Shown here piece after piece: positions 30,737-39,903 of a stretch of DNA of 64,000 nt. Every line of letters starts with the position of its first letter. The first letter of the stretch is position 1. The notes under the pieces are model-generated. The model saw only the letters and a program-made list of their open reading frames with translations. It was not told the DNA's origin and ran no database searches. The DNA comes from Blastobasis lacticolella (taxonomy: Eukaryota; Arthropoda; Insecta; Lepidoptera; Blastobasidae): positions 12,294,001 through 12,358,000 of the forward strand of contig LR990064.1 of NCBI GenBank assembly GCA_905147135.1. The letters are read 5' to 3'. The translations under genes were made by a program, and so were the position numbers.

Positions 30737-31098
30737 ATAATAATAATTTCGGCGTTAATGTTCCGGTTGTGCTCTCGAGAGCGAGGGCCCGGGATCCGCC
30801 TTAACCATGATCCAGAATTTGGCGATCGGTAACAACAGTGGAGCGACTGCCATCTGACCTCCGTGACCCTGCTACCCGGGTAACCTGACCAGATTGGATC
30901 ATGATTACAAGTTCAGTTGCCTGAATGTACAGGTTTCATCACAATGTTTTCCCTCACCGTAAGAGCATCGGTTAGAATTCAACTAATGTACATAACATAG
31001 AAAAGAAAATTGGTACATGGCCGCAGCGGAAAACGAACCCGGCACCTCTCGCTTACGAGTGGAATACTCAACCGCCCGGCTATCGACGCTCCTACACT
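30737..31098 (-). mobile_element. SINE family 1, full length with 16-bp target duplication
   Basis: Flanked by CCGCTAGTTAGGTAAA (30721-30736) and CCGCTAGTTAAGTAAA (31099-31114), one mismatch. Head at right with TACGAGTGGAATACTC and CTATCGACGCTCC. Confidence 0.88.
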
Positions 31099-31354
31099 CC
31101 GCTAGTTAAGTAAAGCGTGGAAAAACGAAATCCTCCACCTCGCCGTAGCCCACTAAAATCCATTCTTTCGCTGCCAAGCAGGCAACTCAGACAAATAAAT
31201 TTATCTGCAGATTTCAGTTTTATCAATATGACGGTTATCCTGCAGTTTTGAGCTCGAGATCTATGGACGCTGGCAACATTGCTCCCGGGGCATTAATAAC
31301 GGGCCCTACCACTGGTACGAGGGGTACGCGAGTTTCTTTTACCGTCATTATTTA

Positions 31355-31470
31355 TTTTGTTATTTATTTTTAGCCAATTCTGTCCCATTGCAGGGCAAAG
31401 GTCCTTCCATGACTTACGGTCGGATGCTTTCCTCAGCCAATCCTTGCAAAAGGCGTCTAACTCATACTAA
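31355..31470 (-). repeat. RTE-like tail fragment
   Basis: TAGCCAATTCTGTCCCATTG and CAGGGCAAAGGTCCTTCCA resemble 25655-25690; truncated. Confidence 0.45.
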
Positions 31471-31587
31471 CCGTCATACTAACTGGTAGATAATGCTATT
31501 TTAGCTTTAAGTCCGCCAATGTACTGTTTGTGCATGAAGTATAAATAAATAAATAAATAAATACTAATAAAAAATTGTTCATACATA

Positions 31588-31812
31588 GGCCGTGTGGTGT
31601 CCGGCAGTGTAGAATAGCACCAACCCTTTACACTCGTGGGTGTCGTATAAGGCGATTAATGTTTTCGAGAGAAAATTGCATTGTTATATTTATAAAACTG
31701 CCATCTTCAACTCGCCTGCCAAGCATCGAGATTACGGCAATAACATCCCCGTTCCTGGGAGAGGCCCTAAGTCCCGCAGTGGACTGTTATGGGCAGTGAT
31801 GACGATGATACG
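31588..31812 (+). repeat. Retroelement tail, family D
   Basis: CCGTGTGGTGTCCGGCAGTG to GGGCAGTGATGACGATGAT; same family as 7117-7376. Confidence 0.8.
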
Positions 31813-31975
31813 TTGACAAACTTATTATATTTGGCTAAATTCAGCCGTCAAAATTCAGAAGCAAAAGGAGTGAGGGCAAACGAAAGTGGAATGTATTGCT
31901 CATAAACAAGATTTACTTTTGTATCACTTATATTATGTTATGAATCACTCCACTTATCAAAAGGCGTGATTTGGT

Positions 31976-32148
31976 TAATCACCTGAATGTACAGGTTTCA
32001 TCACGGTGTTTTCCCTCACCGTTAGAGCATAGACATAGACAAAGACATATCAGTTGTGATCAACTAATGTACATAACTCAGAAAAGTCATTGGCACATGG
32101 CGGCATTGGGGATCGAACACTCTACCTCTCTCTTACGAGTACCACCAA
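31976..32148 (-). mobile_element. SINE family 1, truncated
   Basis: CACCTGAATGTACAGGTTTC through ATGGCGGCATTGGGGATCG; head half only. Confidence 0.75.
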
Positions 32149-32433
32149 CCACGCTCTACCTAAAAACTTCGCACCGAGAACCGTTCGAGTAACGCATCGC
32201 GTACCAGCGGTACCACCGCCATCAGTTACAAGATCGCGAGGATAGCCCCACTCTTAACTCGTCGAAACGGGGAATCGATTTATTTCGAAGTAATCTCCTG
32301 ATATCTGTGGCAATATGATTTTATATTCGCCTCCTGTGGGTAGTCGGATATTTTCTTGAGGAAAGTTGGCTCGTCTGTAGAGTTGGGAGGTTTTAAGAAA
32401 TACAATTAACTTAAATCCTTTAGGTTCATATAT

Positions 32434-32608
32434 GGTTCACTACATCATAGTGTCCGCTGTATTAGAACATCCACTTCATCAGAATATTCACTGTATCGAA
32501 ACGTCCACTGTATCGAAACGTCCACTTTATCAGAATACTCCCTGTATCAGTATGTCCACTGCATCAGAAAGTTCACTGCATCAGAAAGTCTATTGCATCA
32601 GAAAGTCG
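32434..32608 (+). repeat. 18-bp minisatellite
   Basis: About ten degenerate tandem copies of TCCACTGTATCAGAAAGT (e.g. at 32503, 32521, 32557). Frame-neutral at 6 codons per unit, but nothing suggests translation. Confidence 0.85.
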
Positions 32609-32814
32609 GAGTAAACTCTGCCACAGTTTTGTACATTGTGTTTTTATAACACCGCTACCAAGCGTGGATGTTGGTGGAAAAGCCTCCGCTAATGTGATGA
32701 TGAGGATGCTGCTGAAACTTGTAACACCCGTCTTTTTGCGTCAGTGATTACAAATAGAGCCTCTAGGTACAAATCGTTATTTTTTTACACTATTTTATTT
32801 TCCGACTCGACGCG

Positions 32815-33050
32815 ACGGACCCGCGCGACTTCGTTTGCGTGGCATCCTAACCCTACCCTACCCTACCCCCACCCCTACCCTACACTTATCTTACACTTAC
32901 CCTTCACCTACTCTGCACCTACTTTAGCCCTGCCTATTCTTTTTTGTTACCTATAAACCTTGCTATTGAATCACTCTATCTATTGTTGAAAACCGCATTC
33001 AAGTCCGTTGCGTAGTTTAAAAGATCTAAGCGTACATACGGAGCATTTAT
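32815..33050 (+). repeat. Interspersed repeat E, longest copy
   Basis: GGACCCGCGCGACTTCGTTT, CCCTACC runs, TTGCTATTGAATCACTCTAT, then TTGAAAACCGCATTCAAGTC and TCTAAGCGTACATA. Fragments at 25240, 25790, 29516 and 30027. Class unknown; Helitron-like or LINE end possible. Confidence 0.65.
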
Positions 33051-33868
33051 AGTTCTGAAAGTTAAGGCCTGAAACAGAAGTCAAAAAGCCTGATATTATT
33101 AGCTTTCGCCTGTATGGACCCAAACAAACCCGCAAATAAACAACTGCTATATAAACCCACCCTCACGGGCCCAGAAAACACAGTAAAAACTATAGAGAGC
33201 ATAATTTTTTGCCCACATTTGAATCTGCATAAACAGCCATTTTTACGTAGGCGCAAAAACTTTCGCACCCTATCACACCGTCGCGCGTCGTCAGGTAAAA
33301 AATATTACTTGACTTTGTTAGGTAGGTACTACTACAACTACATTTTGAATATTCTATAGTCGCTTGTTAATAGGGCTGTCGGGAATACAAGAGCGTATAA
33401 GGTTAGAACAGGTTTTTAGTTAGCACCCAAAGAAACAACCAAAGATGTACCTAGAGACACATACGAGTACACTATGTACACCTCATTTTGCGTTGAACAA
33501 ATTCAGATTTTTTGAGTGCGTTCAGGCTAACCGAGACGCCTCACGTGGTGATCTCGCAAGAATATTAGTCAGTAGTTTGCCTCGAGAGGCAACAGTGTTG
33601 TAGCGCTGAATTCGGGTCGACGACGCACCGGAGACAGCAGTGATGTGTTTAAAAAAAAAACAATTGAATTATTCAAATTCAGCATTCGTATGAAAATTTT
33701 GCTTACTTAGTTCAAGTTGGTCCATGCTATAATTTTGTCTAAACACTACTTTTACAGGCACAAAACCTTCAGTAGTGGATTTAATTGTGACTGGAGACAA
33801 CTCTAGGTGAGTAATAATGTATCTACGTTTGAACTAGTGGAAGTAAATGAGTTTCAGTAGTTGGTTGT
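33051..33868. other. Intergenic sequence with nothing recognised
   Basis: No supported gene, shared repeat or RNA was seen. Confidence 0.45.
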
Positions 33869-33871
33869 AAA

Positions 33872-34130
33872 AGTGTTTAATATCGCCAATGCGTTGCCTG
33901 TCTCTATAACACTTGCCCTGATAGCAAAAAGGCAAATGCCTTTCCACTTTCAAATCCACGGTTCCCCAAATCCCCACCCCATCGAGGACTGGAAACCTTA
34001 TTCACGGGCAGAAACACAATAGTATTTAAAATAGCATTGATTGACTGCGGTAATCTCAAACGGTATCTAAGGTGGAGGTACTTCCTTAGTCGGGGGCGGC
34101 TCCAATTCGAACGGGATATTCCACCCTACC
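33872..34130 (-). mobile_element. Retroelement family B lacking its 3' tail
   Basis: TATCGCCAATGCGTTGCCTG through CACGGGCAGAAACACAATAG to GGGCGGCTCCAATTCGAACG; the usual 3' tail and A run are absent. Confidence 0.75.
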
Positions 34131-34164
34131 TTGCAGAGGAAAAACTAGTAACAGACGTTCCGTT

Positions 34165-34372
34165 TTGGCTGGAGCCGACCAACCGTCAATTGCAGTTGAT
34201 TCTAATCCTTAGGCAGTATGAAATAAATTCGCTTTTACGTGTCGGGGACGTGGTCGGCCGTCCGACCAAAGTCGGCTCGGCCGCGCATCCGAATCAATCC
34301 AAAAACAACTTTATTATGTACATCGTAAATATTATTATCAATTGCAACTGACGGTTGGCCGTCTCCAGCCAA
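34165..34372. mobile_element. ~208-bp MITE with ~35-bp inverted repeats
   Basis: TTGGCTGGAGCCGACCAACC and GTCAATTGCAGTTGAT recur inverted at 34337-34372 with three or four mismatches. Confidence 0.8.
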
Positions 34373-34397
34373 TTCGGAGCGTCTTTTACAATACTCC

Positions 34398-34583
34398 ATT
34401 TTTTTTAACTATAAAGTACTGACGCAGAATACAACATGCTCATAGGTCATTCAAATTAAGTATGCTAAGGCGGCATTCACGGCGCGGCTTGATTGGTGGT
34501 TAGGATTGGTGGTTAATATGAACGCCAGCTTGTAACCATTAAGAAACGCGAACGTTATCCCAGTACTTTATAGTTAAAAAATT
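34398..34583. mobile_element. ~186-bp MITE with 21-23-bp inverted repeats
   Basis: TTTTTTAACTATAAAGTACTG at about 34401-34421 and its complement at 34561-34581; only 26 bp from the preceding MITE. Confidence 0.8.
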
Positions 34584-34807
34584 TAAAAAAATAGAGAATA
34601 GTTAAAGCAGACCACGGTGTAACACGCGTCCCACTTAAAAACTTAAATCCATCATAGTCGCGCGGGACGAACGCTGTAGACGTAATGTCGATCATACGTC
34701 AGGGCGAGGGGGGGCGATAGTGATGGGCTGACGTTATTATTTTATTTATGTTTTTCTTTGTGTTTTTATTAATTTATATTATTTGCCGACAGGACATCGT
34801 ACAAGGT

Positions 34808-35074
34808 CATCTTGGCGTTAATGTACCGGTTGTGCTCTCGTGGGGCACGGGGTCCGCCTTGACCATGATCCGGGATTTGGAAGATCAATGGAGCGACTGC
34901 CATCTGCCCTCCGTGATTCTGTTGATCGGACCTGATCATGGTTACACATTCAGTCGCCTGAATGTGTAAGTTTCATTACGATGTTTTCCCTCACCGAAAG
35001 CATTGGTTGGTGTTCAACTAATGTGCCTCGAGGTACGAGTCGGATCCCTTAATCATTAGGCCACCGATGCTCAA
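34808..35074 (-). mobile_element. SINE family 1, internally deleted
   Basis: TCTTGGCGTTAATGTACCGG to AGGCCACCGATGCTC; a stretch of the body between CAACTAATGTGC and the head is missing. Confidence 0.8.
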
Positions 35075-35685
35075 TAACAGTTAGGTGCCTACTTCATACA
35101 TTTTATAAAGACCTAGTGTTATATTATATGTCTTTATAAGATGTATGTCATGTTACAATGTCGTGGTCGTCTAGTTAAAACATCGAACATCTAGAACGTA
35201 ATAAACTAGGTGTCGAATAGTAGATGATACACCAAGGGGATAAAGCAGTATGTTCCGTCATGGGCGGCATATTGGACTCTAGAGTTAATTCCTGAGCTAA
35301 GCCACGGAGTTATGCGGAGTCCTGAGTGACGCGAGGGGTTCAAGCCGTCCAAGAATAAGACAGCTTTATCCAAGAGGTTACTACTTTATTTTTCACATCA
35401 TCTGTGAGTCAATAAATGCTATTACAGTGTCTGATTTAGCGGACTCCGAAGTTAAATAGTATAGGAGTATCGCTTCACGACATCTTCGTGTTAATGTGAA
35501 AATATAATTTCAATAATTTGGAACTAAAAAATAATAACACGAAACACCTTTTGCAACACATTCACATGCAACGGCTCTGTTCTTCAATTTTCTTCTATCT
35601 TTTGTTTGTCTGGTTGGTATTAATAATTTAGTTTGTGCATTTTTTTATTTTTTTTTATGTCACTTTTTCTTGAAACTTTTTTTTT
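35075..35685. other. Intergenic sequence with nothing recognised
   Basis: AT-rich; no supported feature. Confidence 0.45.
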
Positions 35686-35699
35686 TAAATTTTTTGTTT

Positions 35700-35838
35700 T
35701 ACTGCTCTGGAGTCTAGCCACTGACCTCAAAAAATACCTATTTGGAGGTCAGTGATTCTACCCCTTTGAGCCATTTGTAATGTATTTGTGGTGTTATTGT
35801 GTGTAAATAAATGTTTTCTATTCTATTCTATTCTATTC
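35700..35838 (+). mobile_element. Retroelement 3' end with stem-loop and ATTCT tail
   Basis: CACTGACCTC (35719-35728) pairs exactly with GAGGTCAGTG (35745-35754), followed by AATAAATGTTTTC and five TATTC repeats. A hairpin plus simple-repeat tail suggests the 3' end of a non-LTR element. Confidence 0.6.
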
Positions 35839-35944
35839 CTTTTTCTCTTTTTCCATATGCGCAATTCCGAACAGTCTGAGGCCTTGCAACCATACTGCCT
35901 AGTCTTTAGTCACAAATTTTCCAATCGCGCCGTTTCCTTTTTTA

Positions 35945-36095
35945 TGGTGCGATTTACTTTTTAGTAAGCCGTCTGATGCGAGAGCCAAAGGCTTACGACG
36001 CGATGATGCCCAAGACTTGGCAAAATGGAGGAAAATGAGTCGAAAAGCGGACCCTGGCAAAACCCGGGACTGACCGCTCGGATGATGATGATGAG
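35945..36095 (+). pseudogene. RTE-type LINE C-terminal remnant
   Basis: Plus strand reads DARAKGLRRDDAQDLAKWRK then MSRKADPGKTRD and a stop, ending in GATGATGATGATGA. Homologous to the end of the 8803-9135 remnant. Confidence 0.82.
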
Positions 36096-36378
36096 TAAAC
36101 CGTATGCTAAGAATTTTAATATGAATTTTTACATTCCAAATTAAAATCACTTTATTCCCTTGGGAGTTTCATACAACATTATATTCGGATAACAAGGGCT
36201 TGGTTTTCGGTGACATTTTATTATGCATAATTGGATATTGTCGAGCAGAAAGTGTGAAAAGAACATTTCACTTTAAAAAGGGCACTTCTCAACCTGTCGA
36301 TCGTATTATGGCGTACTTTGGGGGAAGCCTTTCTGCAGTGAGGCAGCGTAGGTTACAAATTTTTTACCTTTAATAATA

Positions 36379-36600
36379 GTTTTTTTATGAAATACGGCAG
36401 ACAAACAGGCATGCGGACCACCTGATGGAAAGTGGTCACCGCTGCCTATGGGCATCAGCAACACCAGGGGAGTCACCAATGCGTTTCCCGCCTCTGAAGA
36501 GACTTCTAATATACCTCTTGAACGATCCCATGTCATAGCCTAAAGGAAACACTGTGGCTGGGAGCTCATTCCACATCCGAATCGTACGAGCGAGTTACGT
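36379..36600 (-). mobile_element. LINE family A, 5'-truncated 3' end
   Basis: T run, ATACGGCAGACAAACAGGC and reverse-strand [20 protein letters not shown]; truncated at the same region as 7551-7762. Confidence 0.8.
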
Positions 36601-37037
36601 TAAGGTTTCTTTTTGTTTTTTATAAGTACCGAGTCCTACTTTTCTTTTTCCTTTAATTATAAACAACTATTGATGTGATAAAATTATTTTTCTTCGTACA
36701 TAATTTTATAAATTAAATATCATGTCAAGGTGACAAATAAAAACGATATTACCTACATCGATACCATCCCACCCCTATCGCACGCGATACCTGGAAGAAA
36801 CACCAGTATATTAAATCAAGTAAATCGCGGGCTGGCATTCCAATTTGCAGCGTCGCTCGCGCGAACCGCTTTGATGCCCGTTTTTGCACCAAATTCTGGG
36901 GATTGGGTAGGTAAAGGGTTAGGATAAAGACCTTTATGTTTAGAGGATCTATTAGGCTTAGTTATGACCTATGGGTCATGGCCAAGGGGAGGATACGGCT
37001 TGCTAAAGTTGTCAATTTAAAGCTAAATATTTCGGAG

Positions 37038-37302
37038 ACCGTGTGGTGTCCGGCAGAGTAGAATAGCACCAACCCCGTACACTCGTGGGTGTCGTATGAG
37101 GCGACTAATGTTTCCGAAGCAAAAGTTCTAGAGTCTCCGTAGGCTGGAAAATGAGTAGCAGCGTTTTCCAATTTTAAATTTATAACACTGCGTACTCCAA
37201 TACGCCTGCTAAGTGTGGAGATTATGGCAAAAAACTCCCCTTTCGTGGGATAGGCCCTAAGCCCTGCAGTGGACGGTTATAGGCTGTGATGAGGATGATG
37301 AA
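37038..37302 (+). repeat. Retroelement tail, family D
   Basis: GTGTGGTGTCCGGCAGAGTA to GGCTGTGATGAGGATGATGA; same family as 7117-7376. Confidence 0.8.
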
Positions 37303-37318
37303 TTCGGAATTTCGGACG

Positions 37319-38036
37319 ATCTGAATGGATCAGTTGGTTAACATGACTGCCACGCAAAGGTCCCGGGTTCGGTTGGGGACGATACTGCCGGGGACAGAGC
37401 CGGCCGGGACGGTGAGGAAGACGTGCAGTTGGCGCAACGCAGCTTTGCCAATTTTTGCTTTGGCTCCCTGTGTGTGTTCTATCGTCTGTACAATGGGGAG
37501 TGTTCCGAGGAACTTTTCGATCTGGTGCCCACAGCACAATTCCGCCATCGCACCACCCGCCGTGGGCTTGGTACTCATCCTCACTACGTGGACCCTCTGT
37601 TGGTCACGACGCGAAGGTTCGAAAGAACGTTTCTCGCTCGTACGATTCGGATGTGGAATGAGCTCCCAGCCACAGTGTTTCCTTTGGACTATGACATGGG
37701 ATCGTTCAAGAGGTATATTAGAGGTCTCTTCAGAGGCGGGCAACGCATCAGTGACTCCCCTGGTGTTGCTGATGTCCATAGGCGGCGGTGACCACTTTCC
37801 ATCAGGTGGCCCGCTTGCCTGTTTGTCTGCCGTATAACATAAAAATATTTTTTTTTTTACGAAAGTTAGCTTCGGCTATGTTTGCGCATTGGAAACAGAA
37901 AGTTTTCAAACATGCTATACACCACACTCCGTTAGACACCTCGTTATTACAACTTGGACTGGAATGCATTTTAGTAATGAACTTAACTTAACGGTTCCCG
38001 GCCAAGCAGAAATTGAAACGATGAATTTTATCTGTT
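37319..38036 (+). mobile_element. SINE family 2 split by a 617-bp insertion
   Basis: Left half 37319-37374 (CAGTTGGTTAACATGAC...CCCGGGTTCGGTT) and right half 37992-38036 (CGGTTCCCGGCCAAGCAGAA) rejoin into a normal SINE 2 B-box region. CGGTT occurs on both sides (37370-37374, 37992-37996), a possible 5-bp target duplication. Confidence 0.75.
37375..37850 (+). pseudogene. LINE family A, longest C-terminal fragment
   Basis: From about 37423 the plus strand reads [60 protein letters not shown] and [20 protein letters not shown], ending VADVHRRR-stop at 37791, followed by the 3' UTR and A/T run. This R.WN.LP.....SFK pattern is the C-terminal end of a non-LTR ORF2. The N-terminal polymerase domain is absent. 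Confidence 0.88.
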
Positions 38037-38308
38037 ACGGTTGACTTATTTTCTTATTTCAAACATGTTCCCGAATTAATCCCGGGCGCTCGTTACCGCA
38101 TGGCGAGTTAATCGTATCACCGTAAAGTTTCGATCACGAGTTTGCCATGTCAAAGGCCATGTATGTATAAAGGATTTGGTTCACCCATTTGTGTGTGTGA
38201 GTCATGAAGGTAGAAGTATGAGGACGTCACTCGCTATCGGGCGCCGAGGGTCAAAATTGTCTATCCGTGATCGATTTGGGAACATAAGTCCCCAGGTCTA
38301 GGTGTAGT

Positions 38309-38470
38309 ATGTATTTATTTATTTATTTATTGTATTTAACAATTTATTGTTCACAAGATAAAACATACACGTTATGTTACACAAGTACAAGATACAACAG
38401 GCACTGCTTATCTCTAGGAAGAAATCTCTTCCAGCAGGCCTACCAGAGAGAGATGTTATAATAGACACCG
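38309..38470 (-). mobile_element. LINE 3' end with TTTA-type tail
   Basis: TTATTTATTTATTTATT then TTCACAAGATAAAACATACA and CTTATCTCTAGGAAGAAATC, arranged like the 3' ends at 24732 and 62584. No coding match found. Confidence 0.5.
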
Positions 38471-38844
38471 ATTAGACATATTATTATACCCAAATATTAA
38501 ACATACATATCAGTATGTCGTAGACTAGGGCAGACTCTAGCAGGGGAGAGACTCTAGCAGGGGGTATTTTCGGGATAGTGTTATTGAAATAAGAATTATA
38601 AGAACAGTTTAACAGTGTATTGAGGTAATAAAGCATAATTACAATAAAAACAGCAAACGATGAAAGCATAGGATAATTTTAAGTAACAGATAATAATGTG
38701 GGACTACCGAACCCGTGGGTCACTGGAAGACCCGCCACCACCCATGGCCATCCCGCGAGGCCGAAACGCAAGATGCGCCGGGGAATGTATTCCTTTAATA
38801 CTACCATTAATTTGGTAGTCCCTTCTGTACTCACACTCTCCTTT

Positions 38845-39448
38845 ATAATAATAATAATAATATAATATAACATTTATTTCAGAAAATTAAATTCCATAGT
38901 TAGCACAATAAATTAAAAATATCCACGCAATACAATTAAGCAATAATCATAAGAATATTGAAATGTCATTAATTCAAAATGTAATAATATTAATGTCAGT
39001 TCAATCATCATTCAATTATCACAATGTCAATTTCTACAAAAAAAAATTATTAATATTCCCGCTCCTGAGTCACAGGTGGCGCATGAAGCGACATCCAGTA
39101 CCCCATGAACGGGCCGTCCAGCCGCGCCGCGACCATCGCCAGAGCGCTGTTGCCGCTGGCCCGCACCCGCGCCGCCATCGATGCCGCCCTTTTGCGCATC
39201 GTGGCGTAGAAGCAGTCTACGCGCGCTTCGGCGAACATCCCCGACGCGCTGCAGTAGCGGGGCAGCCGCAACAGCGCCCTGAGCGCGTTGTTATATTGAA
39301 CACGGAGAGCGTTGTATGATCTTTGCGTGTAACAAACCCACAGGCTGCTCGTATAAAAAGATGTACAGTAGGCTCGGAAAAGTGTTAACTTTACGTCTAT
39401 AGAGCAACGAGAAAACCTGTGGGTTATCATATTCGCTCTGACCGACAA
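38845..39448 (-). pseudogene. Non-LTR retrotransposon C-terminal polymerase fragment
   Basis: Minus strand 39448-39050 encodes ITHRFSRCSIDVKLTLFRAY, CTSFYTSSLWVCYTQRSYNA, LRVQYNNALRALLRLPRYCS and ASGMFAEARVD, matching FRAYC.PLY...LW......LRVAYN...R.LL..PR..SAS.MF of insect LINEs. An AT-rich 3' region with ATTATT repeats follows. Confidence 0.82.
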
Positions 39449-39694
39449 CGGTTTATGGAGTACGGCTATGTGATGCGAGGCAATTAATAAAGACTTCTTC
39501 TTTCTTCAATGGATGAGCGGCTAGTTACACGTCTTGACTCGTCGATGGTCGAATGGGAAGTGTTCGTTGCGACCGCGCGCCGAATATGACGTCTTCACAG
39601 TATTTCCAGCTATCCGCAAGGTGGCGCTTCGATTGACGTTGCGTTTCTCAGTCAAAATGATGAATGAGGCTCATGACCCTCTACGACAGTATTT

Positions 39695-39792
39695 AAAAAA
39701 AAGTATACAAGTAGTTTATCATTTATCTGACACCCATAACACAAGCTTTGCTTACTTTCGGGCTAGATGACGCTGTGTGAACTTGTCTGATC
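39695..39792 (+). mobile_element. SINE family 2, 3' half
   Basis: AACACAAGCTTTGCTTACTT and GGGCTAGATGACGCTGTGTG. Followed by a SINE 1 fragment (39785-39838, AATCCTGGATCATGGTCAAGG). Confidence 0.75.
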
Positions 39793-39903
39793 TGCCGAAT
39801 CCTGGATCATGGTCAAGGTGGCGGTCTGGCCCTCGCACAAGCTTTGAGCAGCGTGGTGTCCAACGAAATTAGAAGGGACACTTAGTAGCGCGGATGCTAC
39901 ATG

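Noticed and set aside
32850..32890. Telomere-like CCCTA runs
   Set aside because: Insect telomeres are usually TTAGG; the runs are short, irregular and part of interspersed repeat E.
34037..34351. 104-residue plus-strand ORF
   Set aside because: It starts in a family B retroelement and runs into a MITE, so it is a chance fusion of repeats.
37325..37837. 170-residue plus-strand ORF starting at 37325
   Set aside because: The family-like protein is in another frame (from about 37423); this frame is a shadow crossing a SINE and a LINE.
38963..39319. Plus-strand 118-residue Arg/Pro-rich ORF
   Set aside because: It is the complement of a recognisable LINE polymerase fragment on the minus strand.
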